A stretch of DNA of 64,000 nt from Voacanga thouarsii (GCA_026120185.1 JANUWF010001190.1:2046001-2110000); one strand, 5' to 3'; shown: positions 49,701-61,283, counted from the first letter of the stretch. Translations and numbers: made by a program. Notes: a model not told the origin generated them from the letters alone.

Positions 49701-50640
49701 TAGTCCATTTTTGTACTTATCAGATTTCTGTTGTTGTTTTGAATGTCTACCTCACTGTGGTGCCCAATCCCGAATCACTCCCTACTGTGTACCCTCCATC
49801 AGCAGAGGAAGAAAAGGAGAAAAGGGGGGGGGGGAGAGAACAGAAAATTGGTCTATTCCTCATTTTCCGTATCTGCAACATTTCACAATCACTTTGTTCG
49901 TTGTAAAAGTGTAGCTCATTTTGCTATATTGCTGTCTTTGATTGTCTCTTCATTTCTGTGCTCCCATAGGGCCTTCATGCCATCAATCTTGGAGATAGTG
50001 GCTTTATTGTTGTCAGAGATGGATGCACTATCTTCGAGTCCCCTGTACAGCAACATGGCTTCAATTTTACCTATCAGCTAGAAAGTGGCAATAGAAGTGA
50101 TCTACCAAGTTCTGGGCAGGTAGTTTCAAGTTCAATTCTTCTTGACCTTCCCTCACTGCTTTCTCCTCTACTGAATTTAATCATCTGTTGCTTGCATTGC
50201 TAAGAGTGCCTCTGGACCAAAGTAGTCAAAGGCCTCTTTGGATACCTCTTTCTGAACATATTCCAGTATTCCAGATTTTGAATATTCTGCGTCCATTCAT
50301 TAGTTGTCAGTGAAGAATCAATAACGTCATAATTTTCTGCCAGGTTTTCACGATTCCTGTTTTACCTGGAGATGTGATTGTTGCTGGGACGGATGGACTG
50401 TTTGACAACTTGTATAATCATGAGATAAATGCATTAGTTGTTAATGCAGTGTCATCTGGCTTCAGCCCTGAGGTGACCTCTCAAAAAATAGCAGCTTTGG
50501 CGCGCCAACGAGCTATTGATAGGACACGGCAGACTCCATTTTCTGCTGCAGCGCAAGAAGCTGGCTACACTTACTACGGTGGTAAACTGGATGACATAAC
50601 GGTTGTAGTGTCTTATATTACTAACTCGAGCAATTCATAA
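46720..50640 (+). CDS. Probable protein phosphatase 2C (PP2C 55-like)
   Basis: Exons 46720-47342, 47872-48196, 49970-50119 and 50344-50640 join to 1395 bp, 464 aa. Residues 1 to about 215 are Ser-rich with a basic, acid-poor start (MPSGLLLNLNSAVRVGVQIA), which suggests an organelle transit peptide. The catalytic PP2C/SpoIIE fold follows: SGSCYLPHPDKEATGGEDAH, VGVADGVGGWADVGVNAGEY with the metal-binding DGVGGW, INLGDSGFIVVRDG, VIVAGTDGLFDNLYNHEIN, and GGKLDDITVVVSYI with the terminal metal-binding DD. This is the PP2C 55/80-type Ser/Thr phosphatase family of plants, probably acting in plastids or mitochondria. The exon 1-2 junction (CG|T) was chosen by phase. Intron 3 is about 1.77 kb with no obvious gene. 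Confidence 0.92.
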
Positions 50641-51288
50641 GTTCGTTACAGTTTACAATTTTCACCCCTTTGGTTCCTTCGTTCTGGGATTGTTATACAG
50701 TTTTCAAATTTCATAAAAGCTCTTATACATGTCACTTTTGTGGGCTTCCTATAGTTTGCCTTCACATAATAGGTTTCTGGTTTCTAATTCAGTCGCTGCA
50801 TACATATCAAAGAGCTACTACTTCTTGGCCGTAATTTCTTTAATTCTTTGATATGCTCATGCACAAAGCTTTTATTCTAGGAACGAACTATCTAAAAAGG
50901 ATTATAAGATCAAGATGCTTCATATGATCTGTTGACTGATAATGGCTTTCCCTCTTGTGTTGGAATTGGACCCTAATTATTATGACCCCCAGGTCCAGAG
51001 AAAGAAGACAAAAACGTAGGTAAATTCCTGTCCAGACCTACTGACACCGTAGAGAATCTCTAGGTGTTGCATTAGATGCAAGAAATGCCCCAGATGTTCA
51101 TACACATCAGACTTGCAAAAATGTTGAAATGGAAAAGATCCAGTAACTTTCTAGAACTCTGAAACAGGTGCCGAAGTAATTCCATTAACAAGCATCAGAA
51201 TTATGAGGAAAGGAAATAAAACTGTTGCTTATTCAGTTATGCACACTGCAAGTGTCTGCCAAGACCCATGAGAGTTGGCAAAACAAAA
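50641..51288. other. Convergent intergenic region (PP2C and vicilin-like 3' flanks)
   Basis: The PP2C gene ends at 50640 reading right and the vicilin-like gene ends at 51289 reading left, so these 650 bp must contain both 3' UTRs and terminators. I see no gene in it. Confidence 0.6.
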
Positions 51289-53794
51289 TCAAGCTATCTT
51301 CTTTAGGATTCTTCTTCCCCATCCTTGGTCACTACTGCCCTGCTCATTCTGGGCTGCTGATTCTTCTGAGCTCTTTCCAGCTTCTCGTTGCTCTCCTTCT
51401 CCACTGCCGTGGGCTTGTTCCCACTGTTGTTTTGCTTCTTCTTCTTGCTTAGTGGCTTCCTCTTCCTCCCTTCTTGCTTGTTCTTCTCTTTCTTTCTCTG
51501 CCTCTCGTGCTTTTTCTTGTTCTCTTTCCCATGCTTCCCTTTCTTCTTGCTCTTGCTGCTGCTGTTCTTGCCTCTCCCTTTCTTCTTCCTCCCTCCTCCT
51601 TTGTGCCTCCTCTTCTTCTTTCTTCCTTTGAGCCTCCTCTTCCTTCTCCTTTGCTTCGCTTTCTTCTTGCTCTCGCTGCTTCTCTTCCTCCCTCTCCCTT
51701 TCTTCTTGTTCCCTGTGCCTTGCCTCCTCTTCCTCCTTTTTTTTCCGTGCTTCCTCTTCTCTTCTCTTTGCTTCCTCCTCTTCTTTCTTTCTGGCTTCCT
51801 CTTCCTCTCTTCTTTTCTCTTCCTCTTTCCTTCTAGCTTCTTCTTCCTCCCTTTCTCTCTCTTGTCTTTCCTTCTCAATTTCTTCCTCCATTCTCCTCCA
51901 TTCTTCTTCAGCACACGATGTGCAATCTAAGATAATCGAGTCATCTTGCTGTGCCAAAAGCCTCCCAAAAGTTGCATCATCGACTCCAAAGGCGGTTGCT
52001 AAAATATGCTTGTCCAAAGTCCTCAGAACTGAAGCCTTCCCTGCCAAGTATTGAGGATGATTTTTCTTGGTTGCAGTACTGAATCCCAAAAATACAAATG
52101 TTTCATTGTTGAACGCCATTTGTGCCATGGGATGGAACCTTGGAATGACAAATACATCATCCTGTTCAACTACAAACCTCGTGCTTTTACAGTCCGATAC
52201 GTTTACAAAGCTAGAACAAATTACTCGGATCATCCCCCTCCCCTGCAGTGCTATTGCTATCTCTGTAGCCTCTGGGTTCCAGTGGGGTCCCATCATTGCT
52301 CCCTGCAAGAAGGGCATTAGAGAAACATCATTAGAACACAAAAAAAGAATAGCACTAAATGTCATCTCCACCTTATCCAGCAGGAAAAAATATATATTTC
52401 ATCTCCGAGAATTTCATAGCAACTTACTGTAGTCAAGTCCACCATGAAAAGGCCAAATTTGGAATCCTTTAAGGCGCCACACTTTTTCTTGTTTACTGTT
52501 GTACTCCATCCATTGCAATTCTTAAAATCCGGATCTTCACCGAAGATGTTGAACAATTTTGACTTCTTGTGCTTATTGTCAATGTCAAGAATGTTGTGAA
52601 CGTCTTCCATGAATCCATGCCGTATCCTCCACATTGTATCCTTTTTCTTTGGCAGTCCATGAATAATTGCAGCTGGCTTCGTCATATTTGTAATTTCTTC
52701 GATCACTCGTTCTGGGACCTTGAACCACCATTATACAAAAAATTGGAAAAAGTACACCAAGTCAGAATGCCAAAATGGAAGTAGCCTGGTGAGATACTTC
52801 CCAGCCAAATGTTACAGAGAACGGGCGAAAATAAAGAAGGAAAAAAGGGTGAATTTTTCTCAAAGGTTTCATATAGAAATGATGCATTGTGATTTATGTT
52901 GCGAGTAAAGCAATGTACCTTAAAGGTGGTTTGAAGGACTTTCTTATCAAAGCCAAGAACGACGTCCCGTATGCTTGAGTAAGGTCCGGATGCTAGTTCC
53001 TGATGAGGGATTTTTACACATTAGAGCATTATTCGTGTTTACATTAGCAAAGTGGACAAAAAGATCTGCATTTTTCTTACATTGAATTCTTTCTCTGAAT
53101 TCTCAAAGATGGCAATAATTCTAAGCTTTTGTCTCTCGGGTTCCAAGCTGCTGTGTATGAAAAAAGCAGTACCAGGACGCAGCCTGTAAACGTCGCCTCG
53201 TCTTAGTCTCCTTTCCCACTTTTCATCTTCATCTTGGTAGCTCAACTTCCCACTCCCTGAATAATAAACACAAGTTCATTACAGAACAAAGTAATGACAT
53301 TATTATATACTAATAAGACTACTCTGCACAATTTGTCCACCAGCTAGCCTTTGCAGCAGAAGTGTTAATAAGAGAGAGAGGAAGGGGAGGGGGCAAAAAT
53401 ATCTAGAAATTAATCAATATTGGCGTAAAAAACTGTTATAATATCAATCACATAAAATTATGACGAGAAAAACTGTCTCCAGAATACCTGTATGAACATA
53501 GAAAACCATGCCCGAATGCAACAGAACAGGGAGGAATAGAGAGTTGGGTTCCAATGTGATGAAGTGAAGTTGAAAAGACTCATTCCCATCAGTGACCCTA
53601 GCTTCTGAGACACCTCCATATTCAGTTGAAATGATTGTCTCTCTTTGATTTCTCTTCACCAAACGTCCTAAGCCCCCAAAGCCCTGCTCCTCCCACTCTG
53701 CAGCAACATGCTCACTCAGAGTTAAAAACAAAATCACCCAAAAGAGCAATGGTTCGAAGAAGGAGGATACTGAGCCAACTCTTTTGCTCGACAT
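51289..53794 (-). CDS. Vicilin-like (7S globulin) seed storage protein with Glu/Arg-rich tail
   Basis: Exons 53488-53794, 53081-53256, 52919-52999, 52428-52718 and 51289-52302 join to 1869 bp, 622 aa. A hydrophobic signal peptide (FFEPLLFWVILFLTLSEHVA) is followed by two cupin domains. Cupin 1 has LLHSGMVFYVHTGSGKLSY and RLRPGTAFFIHSS. Cupin 2 has GAMMGPHWNPEATEIAIALQ and VFVIPRFHPMAQMAFNNE. From about residue 415 to 622 the tail is almost only Glu, Arg, Lys and Gln, a charged coiled-coil or disordered stretch. This design matches the vicilin-like protein of the Arabidopsis At2g18540 type. It enters the secretory pathway and probably goes to protein-storage vacuoles. Start: ATG 53794 immediately precedes the signal peptide; an upstream in-frame Met lacks one. 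Confidence 0.93.
51400..51910. repeat. Polypyrimidine/polypurine low-complexity tract (vicilin tail)
   Basis: About 500 bp are nearly all C/T on the plus strand, coding Glu/Arg/Lys repeats on the minus strand. As a by-product other frames on both strands are also open. The length of such tracts commonly varies between alleles. Confidence 0.9.
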
Positions 53795-53929
53795 TTGTTT
53801 ACCGGGATGGTGGTTAAAACTCAGTTTTTTCCTTTTTCCATGGGAGCCTGTGAATTGTGATTGAAAATGAATGGGGGTTTTATATGAGATGATGATGAAG
53901 ATGTAGATGAAGATGGAGTTGGGAAAGCA

Positions 53930-53985
53930 GAAGCTACGTGGCTTTTTCATGGACACGTGCAAGCGGAAATATGCCACGTGGCAGC
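53930..53985 (-). promoter_or_regulatory. ACGTG/G-box-like motifs upstream of the vicilin-like gene
   Basis: CTACGTGGC (about 53933), GACACGTGCA (about 53951) and GCCACGTGGCAG (about 53972) lie 140-190 bp upstream of the start codon. CACGTG-type boxes bind bZIP/bHLH factors and are typical of ABA-responsive seed-storage promoters. This is a motif match, not proof. Confidence 0.6.
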
Positions 53986-54085
53986 CGCTTGAGACAAGTT
54001 TTTGGGAATTTCATGCAGGTACTGAAATTATGGGCCAGTTTCGTTCTGGCTTGTCCTTAGCCGAAACGGTGGAGTTGGCTAAATA

Positions 54086-54278
54086 CTATATTCTCCATCC
54101 TTTATTTTAAGTGTCCACTCTAATAATGGATTTATACGTTTTAAGAAAAATAAAAAATTTTAATTAATTAATAAATATTTTCTATTATACTCTTAAATAA
54201 TCTCTCACTTTATTAATGAATAATCAAATTCTAAAACTTTCAAAACTTCATGTGTTTAAGTGACATTTCCCACTTCCC
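54086..54278. mobile_element. Left half of a Stowaway/mariner-type element
   Basis: The sequence from CTATATTCTCCATCCTTTAT aligns by eye with the left half of the complete MITE at 59632-59958, including TTTTAAGAAAAATAAAAA and the ACTTTATTAATGAATAATCA-like region. No right half follows locally. Confidence 0.55.
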
Positions 54279-55542
54279 ATTAAAGTACAAAAGTAATTCC
54301 CGAAAGCCAATTGGACGAGCATAAGGAATTTAGCTGGCAGCTTGCTAATTGAACTTCAAGATTGAAATTTCCTCCACAAATTTTAAATTACATTCCCACA
54401 AAAAAAAAACTTCAAAAACTAGAGGTTAGGCTCACATCAACTCAATATATACGAATTCATCCATATATATACAATACCCTTGTATTTTTTTAGTCATGAG
54501 AAGAAAAAGACACAAAAAATAGCCACGTGTAGAAGATGTTATCAACACAGAAAATAGTTGAACCAATCTTAAACACAGGTACTAGATTTTTCTATTTTTT
54601 TATGTGTAAGGTGCGCTACTGTCATTATTTTTTTAGTTTTCAACTGATATGATTGCCAAGTACTCTAAATTTTCACTAATTATAATCTATAACATCTAGC
54701 CTAGATATGTTTTTCTATTTTCTTCATGTATAGTCTATACCAATTAAGCTTAGCAGCCTAGATATGTTAGATATGTTATCATCATCTTTATCACAAAGCT
54801 TCATTATGATTTCTCCCATTTTACCTGCTGCATCTATAATTGTAGATATCTACTAAGACATTGCTACTTGAATTCATAAAGAACGTAGATATTGGTCTGG
54901 TTGCTTAATGGTGCTGCACTTCGCACTAGATCTTTTTCTTTCAATAGTTCATTTTTGTGTTTGAAGAGTAATATTCCTTGTGGATCTTAGCAACTGTAAC
55001 AACAAAGCCCGAATGCTGGATAATGCAGCCACAAAGACAACATTTAGAATACAACAAGGAATGTGAGAAAAACAACCAATTTCTAAGTCCTAAGTTTGTC
55101 AGATGAGCAGCTTACACTTAAAAATGCGCTACTATCTGTCATGGAGAGGGAAGGAGATAAGTGATGAAGACTCTAGTTGATGCTGACTTGGATACGATTA
55201 GATTATGAAAGTGATGAAGATTTGATAAATTTCTATTCATCATTGTAGCTAGAGCCACTTGGATGGACAGATCATATGCTCTTTGTCTACCACTGGCCAT
55301 GCTCAAAGGAGATTAATACTTTAAATGACTGCTGAAAACTTTAGTCCAAAATTTCATAAGAATTTTTCTGCTCAGATCTATCATGCTTCTATTTTATTTA
55401 GATATTTTATTAATTTGGTGCTTTACATTTTGTAACAAAAGTGCATATGGGAGATGGTATGAGTAATGACATCGCACATATGGAATTCAAAGAATCAAGA
55501 CAAAAACTGAAAGCTGTAGGCAATCAAGAAAGCACAATAATT

Positions 55543-56294
55543 TATTAACTCTTGTTGGAAACCAGTATTGATGGGAAATTGAAAAGAGGTGCAAAGAAGA
55601 AAATGGCTTCATTATATTCAATCGCCACAAAGACTGTCAGCCGTATTTGGGAACAAGGAAAAAAAGGTGATGCACATCATAAGAAGACCGCAAATTGTGG
55701 ATGCAAAAGAGTACAGATTGACCCAGTTCAGTTTGGCAACATTCCTTTAGCTAAGCAGACAACTATTCGATCTTTAGCTTGTGCTTTGAACAAAAGTAAG
55801 AGCTCAGTGGCTAGACTTTTAAAGAAAGGGGTCATACGACATCATACAAATGCTATAAAACCATTTCTAAAGGAAGAAAACAAACTATCTAGATTGGAAT
55901 TTTGCTTTTCAATGTTGGACAGTGGTAGCATTCCTCGTGATCCTACTTTCATAGCTATGCATAATGTTATTCATATAGACGAGAAAGATTTAAATGTTTT
56001 GGACCTTGGATTTTTCAGAGTTATTCAGGCATTACAAGAAAAAGAGATGCCTAAAATTGTTGATGATCTACTCAGTGTTGTTTTGAATTCATTTGAGACT
56101 TATCCAAGTGTGGAATCTGACAATATTTTTATAACATTGCAGTCATGCATAAGAAAAATCATGGAGATAAAAGGTTCAAACAATTACCAAATCCCACATG
56201 TGAAGAAAGCAATACTACGAAGAGAAGGTCAACTCCAGACTTAGCTGAAATGCGATCCTACAGTAGTACAAGGAATTGTTGATTACTTGAATAA
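55543..56294 (+). pseudogene. Mariner-like (MLE) transposase, internally deleted
   Basis: An open frame runs from after a stop near 55543 to TAG 56242-56244 (first ATG 55603). It contains the helix-turn-helix part (ASLYSIATKTVSRIWEQGKK, TIRSLACALNKSKSSVARLL), the segment FCFSMLDSGSIPRDPTFIAM, and the first catalytic Asp in VIHIDEK. The text then jumps directly to DLNVLDLGFFRVIQALQEKE, which in plant MLEs lies beyond the second Asp. About 150 residues of the DDD catalytic core are therefore missing, yet the frame is kept. After the TAG, similarity continues (CDPTVVQGIVDYLNNI) to about 56294. It cannot cut DNA but could still bind it. 5' N-terminal codons are missing. Confidence 0.85.
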
Positions 56295-59125
56295 CATTTC
56301 TATTTAATGCTTATATTGGAATGGTTTTTTTTTTTTTTTTTTTTTGTTAATGCAAGGAATTCAAAAATTTATGCCACGGTTGAGTATATATTTTTCAAGC
56401 AATACTACTATAACCAGTGTACATTTAGACAAACCCTTCACAGTATCAATTCTCTAACTAGGAAGCATCACAAAATTTTAGCAAATATGTGAATCAATAT
56501 GATCATAACCTCTAGAATCAATAGAACCATGTGGAGATTGGAGAAGAAGGAGAAAAAAATTATACCAAAATCAAGATGACCTCATTTAATTCTTTCTGGC
56601 CAACCGAATTCTTGCTGCCACTTGATTTTATCCCTTCTCTTTCTGCAAATAAGATGGAAAAGAAAAGGAGTTTAAAGAGGAAGCATGATCCATGGCAAAA
56701 GAAAAAAGAAAGATTATGAACGTGGAAAATGTGCTTGAACAATTGATAACCAAAATCAAGTACTCCCCACCCATGTCACCACCAGCACCCTGGTACATCT
56801 TTGCAATTATGGGGTTACAATTATGCTAATCTGGTTCAAAATGTTTATATTTCATGTCCTGCAAGCAAAAATATAAATCCCATTTAACTTAGCAACACAA
56901 AAAATTGTACAAACTAATGTCTTAATTTGCATGATAGTCTTTTACTTCAAATACTAAAATGCCATTATTTACAAGGGAAATTCGATTATGCTTTTAAGCC
57001 ACTGGATCACATGACAACCCACTGACTAGTACCACAACTTTTTAGAACACATCCAAACATGAGAAAAAATTATATAACAATTGAAAAGTAAAATGTATCT
57101 TTATTGATATATAAGCTTTACAAGTACTACTAATCATCAAAGCCTCAAGTTTTTACTTGAGAAAAGAATCATCAGTGTGGCACAACAAAAAATGGTTAGC
57201 TAAGTTGATGGGGATATATTATGAAGTACAACACAAGAGAGGATATAAAAGTAAAGCCATAGATGCTCTATACAGAATTAGCTGGAACCACCATATCAGT
57301 AATCAATCTGCAGAGTAACGTGTTCCAAGAAGATAATAGAAACATGCTCAGAACAGCTAAAGATAGTTTTACGAACATAACATCCATCGTCCTAATTACT
57401 ACTCCAAAATCAACAAAGCAGTAGTAGCACAAATGGAAAGGATATGACATGGACAACAGATATATAAGACATCAGGTAGTTCAGCATAGTAGCAGTAGTA
57501 GCACAAATCAAAATCAACAAAGCAAAGCAACAACAACAACCAACAACCCAACACAATTTTATGACTGTGGAGTATTCAGGTTATGAAAAAAAGGACAATC
57601 AGTAATGCCAAAAAGAATCCCAGAATCCCAACTCAGAATTTCCGTTATACTCCCCACCAGAGCTAGCCGTGTTATTGGCAAATTTCCGTTACACTCAGAA
57701 TCCCAACTCAAAAAATTAGCTGGTCAATCAAGATTTACAATCAGTAATGCCAAAAAGGCCATGCATAGACCACGATTATGATCAAGATCATCTTTTTCCT
57801 TGAAAAATCCAACAAAATATAACAGCCGAGAAGAAGAGACTCTCTGAGAGAAAGGATTAGACAAGAAAAGAAAAGAAGAATGAAGAAGGAGAAGAGCTGA
57901 TGAGAAGAAAAGAGGGTAAAGAAATATTGGAAAGGAAGAGTCGGTCTTCTACTTAACTGATATGGATTTTTATGTGGAAATTGACTGTCACGTTCTTCAC
58001 TCTCTGGCCTCCTATTCCGATTTTTCAGAATCACATCTTTCTTTCTCTCTCTCTCTTTCACACAGCACATACACCCTTCCCAATCTTCCCATCCATCTCT
58101 CTTTTTCTGCAATTTCTCCCCTAAAAATTCATTCTCGAAATATTTCTTTTTTGAAATGGATTTGAATGGCCCAACTTAAGGAAATGACTAACAGTTTCTA
58201 CCTTTTTTATCTCTTTTTCTGTTTGGATTGATGTACAAGAATTGCAGCAGAAAATGACATTTTACTCAGTCTAAGTCCAGAGCTTTCTTTGGAAGATGAA
58301 AAATTTTAACTTTAAGGAGATAAATGAAATCCAGATTCTAAATTTTTTTCTAAACCCTTTTCAAAATGCAGATTCGAAAAACTTAAGGATTTGGAACCTG
58401 TTGTACTGACCCTAGATTTTGAACTCCCTTTTAAGCCCAATTTTTCTACTAAAATTTTCTCCATATACAAAGTTCGGAGCTTTCTTCATCTTTGTCTTCA
58501 TCAGAAAGTGATTTAGACTGAGATTTGTCTTTACTCTAATGCTTGAACATAGAAGAAGAGGCATAAGGTGTATGGGTTGAAGAACATTTGGGATTAACTT
58601 AGGTTGAAGTGACTTCAGGCTACGTCACTTCATCTTCATCAGAAAGTGACTTAGTCTAAGATTTGTATTTATTCAAATGCTTGCACATAGAAGAAGAGGC
58701 AGAGTGTTTATGGGCTGAAGAACATTGGGGATTTGATTCTGTCGAAGAGAAAGACTTGAGCTTCAGAAACTGAGTTTCTAAATGAGTCGGAGGAACTGAA
58801 TCACTAAACCGAGTTTCCAAACTCACAATTATGAAAAGAATAAAGCATATTCTTTGCTTATCAATAGTAGTAGTATCAGAGATTTTTTAAGTTGACATAT
58901 GACATGTACGCGGGACTTCAGCCTTTGTTTATTCTTTGAATGAATACCCATGTAACTCAATGGTTCAGATTAAACAAAGTAGAGGAAAATGCAGATTAAA
59001 AGGAAGAAATTTACATTACAAGAACATCTACGGTCTCATTTGCTCAATAGCATCAAAACTCCAAAATAATGCGATTGAAACTCATCTGAAACACCCATTT
59101 TACACTTCCCAAAAAAGAAAAAACC
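56295..59125. other. Region without a supportable gene
   Basis: A T-run lies at 56325-56345. 57070-58170 has gene-like composition, including a CT-rich stretch (58040-58110) that could be a leader of a leftward transcript, but I find no convincing coding exon. 58496-58750 holds a 138-bp tandem duplication. Confidence 0.45.
58496..58750 (-). repeat. 138-bp imperfect tandem duplication
   Basis: Two copies start near 58496 and 58634 (shared CTTCATCAGAAAGTGA and CATAGAAGAAGAGGCA). The unit is a multiple of three. On the minus strand it resembles decayed coding text (SSSMCKHLNKYKSQTKSLSDEDE), with stop codons in both copies. Confidence 0.6.
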
Positions 59126-59371
59126 TTAATAAAATCTGGGAAGATAAATTTTTAACATCCTCCTAACCACTTGCCGGAATTCTTTTTTAGCACCAGTTAG
59201 TTCTTCTTCATCTTTTTCCTCTTCTGGAAATTTACTCAAGTCAAATCCCCAATCTGCAGGAACATTTAAGTCAAACAAAAGGACTTTCTTCTTTATTCCT
59301 TGAAAAACCTCACTTGAGTTGGCCAAATTCATAACATCAAAATAGTAATTTGATTCTTCATCTATCTCCAT
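59126..59371 (-). pseudogene. Possible N-terminal fragment of a mariner-like transposase (DLN motif)
   Basis: A minus-strand frame from MEIDEESNYYFDVMNLANSS carries KKVLLFDLNVPADWGFDLSK, an acidic EEEKDEEE run and a basic KKEFRQVVRRMLK. Plant MLE proteins often begin with DLN-type acidic text before the helix-turn-helix. It lies about 220 bp inside a Stowaway-like terminus at 59591. Alternatively it is an exon of an unrelated protein with an EAR-like DLNxxP motif. Confidence 0.35.
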
Positions 59372-59452
59372 TTCCTTTGGAAGAGTTTGTAAATGAACTG
59401 TTGTCAACAACTCAATTTACAAGACTAATTCATTCAAGAGTAATTCTCATTT

Positions 59453-59591
59453 AACAATACAATACTTATTGTATTAAATAAGGGTATTTGTGGAAAAATA
59501 ACAATTAATATTGTCTTAATTTACTAATTGGACAGATAAATTAAGACAAAAATCTCTGTTAAAGTGGACAAATAAAAGGGGACGAAGGGAG
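59453..59591. mobile_element. Right half of a Stowaway/mariner-type element
   Basis: From CAATACTTATTGTATTAAAT to the terminus GGGGACGAAGGGAG it matches the right half of the MITE at 59632-59958. It is flanked by TA at 59592-59593. Confidence 0.7.
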
Positions 59592-59631
59592 TATACGCGT
59601 TTAAAGACGTTTTAGTCCCAAAAATATGATA

Positions 59632-59958
59632 CTCTCTCTATCCCCTTTTATCTATTTATTTTAACCGATTTACAAGTTTTAAGAAAAATAAAAATTTTCA
59701 GTTAATTAATTAACATTTGCTATTTTACCCTCAAAGAATCTTTCTCTTTATTAAGTAGTGATCAAATTATAAAGTTTTACGTATTGTAAGCATATTTAAT
59801 TTACTTCCATTTCCCACTACAAGTGCACAATACTCATTGTATTAAAAAGGATATTTGTGAAAAAATAATAATTAATATTGTCTTAGTTTACTAATAGAAT
59901 AGATAAATTGGGATAAAAATCTTAGTTAAAATAGACAAATAAAAGGGGACAGAGGGAG
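59632..59958. mobile_element. Stowaway MITE, complete
   Basis: The left end CTCTCTCTATCCCCTTTTAT and right end ATAAAAGGGGACAGAGGGAG form a terminal inverted repeat. TA duplications lie at 59630-59631 and 59959-59960. The element is 327 bp and non-coding. Such elements are moved in trans by mariner-like transposases. Confidence 0.88.
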
Positions 59959-60021
59959 TATTATAAAAGAGAACTGTTAAATTCACACATCTCCAACCTA
60001 AATTCACATCTATATCTATTA

Positions 60022-60318
60022 CTCCATTCGTCTCACTAAAATTGACAGTAGTTAACTTGACACGAGATTTTATGCAAAAGTAAAAGTTAGAATATAATAA
60101 TAATAGAGTATAATATAATATAATATAATATAAGTAGAAAATATGTGGATCCCATAATACTTTATGTCAAATCTAAATATATAAAAATAATATATATATG
60201 ATATGTTGATTATTTTATAATAAATTATATAGTAAAAACTTTCTTTTAAAGGAAAGTGTCAAATTTTTTGGGATAACTCAAAATAGTAAGTAGGTCAATT
60301 TTGTTGGGATAGAGGTAG
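60022..60318. mobile_element. Stowaway-type MITE, second family
   Basis: Left end CTCCATTCGTCTCACTAAAA and right end CAATTTTGTTGGGATAGAGGTAG (reverse complement CTACCTCTATCCCAACAAAA) are inverted. TA lies at 60020-60021 and 60319-60320. The interior differs from the 59632 element. Confidence 0.8.
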
Positions 60319-61283
60319 TAATATTTATTAATTAAATAAAAATGTCATTTTTATTTTTATTTCTAATAAACTATGACACTATTTTTTGTGTATATAAATT
60401 AATTATTTTAATAATAAATAATTTATAAAAATTAAAACGTTAATATTTTTATCTTAATGTATCTTCTCAATAATTTATATATTTTTAATAATTTATAAAT
60501 TTTTTATTAATATTTTAATCTATTAATAAAATGCATAATTTTAAGAGAAATAAATTAATATCTTTTTAATCAAATAGAATTCTACATTATACTTACTATG
60601 TATTTTTATAAATTTCATAAATTATGAAAGAGAAATAAGGAAAAATAAAAATTTTAATATATGAACTTCAATTTTCACACAAGTTATTATTTTTTAATAA
60701 CTTAATTTGTGCAAAATTTTATGTACTTAGATTAATTTAATATTTACTTAAAATGTATAATTTTGTTTAAAAGTTGAAAAAAAAAAACATAATATAAGAT
60801 TTTAAAATTAGAAGAAGATAAATACATTTTTATCTAATTAATAGATATTAATAAATAGGGGAGTAGATTTAAGTTAGAAGGGTATAAATTTAGCCCATCT
60901 CCATTATAAACTGTGGTCTTTGGTAACAAAATGTAGTAATAAAAAGTGTTTGATAATTTAATTAAATATTTTATATTAGTTAAATTAAATATATTTAATA
61001 ATTATTTAATTTAATAAATTTGATAATAGATTAAAAATATGTTAGATAGTTATTTTATTATTTATTTATTTAAATTAAATAATAAATAAAATATAGTATA
61101 AAAATAAATTTAAAATTAAATTTATATTAAAATTTATTACTTAAATATTCAAATATGAATCTTATTAAACAGGTCCGTATAGTAATTTAAAAGCAAATTG
61201 CGCCGTAGGGGAGAATTGCTTTGAGTCTTTGACAATATCGATTATATTATCACTAACTGTATAATTATTGACTAATTATTCCT

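Larger units (their letters stand above)
53795..55540. other. Vicilin-like upstream region and MITE-derived DNA
   Basis: 53795-54085 contains the likely promoter and leader of the leftward vicilin-like gene, with ACGTG cores near 53936, 53954 and 53975, an element type common in seed and ABA-regulated promoters. A Stowaway-like half element begins at 54086. 54280-55540 is AT-rich with no supportable gene. Confidence 0.5.

Noticed and set aside
51303..51914. Second long minus-strand frame and a plus-strand frame (51388-51930) over the vicilin tail
   Set aside because: Low-complexity purine DNA lacks stops in several frames; only the frame continuous with the cupin domains has support.
57268..57456. 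Minus-strand 62-codon ORF with a hydrophobic middle
   Set aside because: It could be a small membrane peptide, but there is no supporting family match, promoter or exon partner.
57970..58010. miR156-like complementarity (GACTGTCACGTTCTTCACTC)
   Set aside because: Too many mismatches to the miRNA or its target-site complement.
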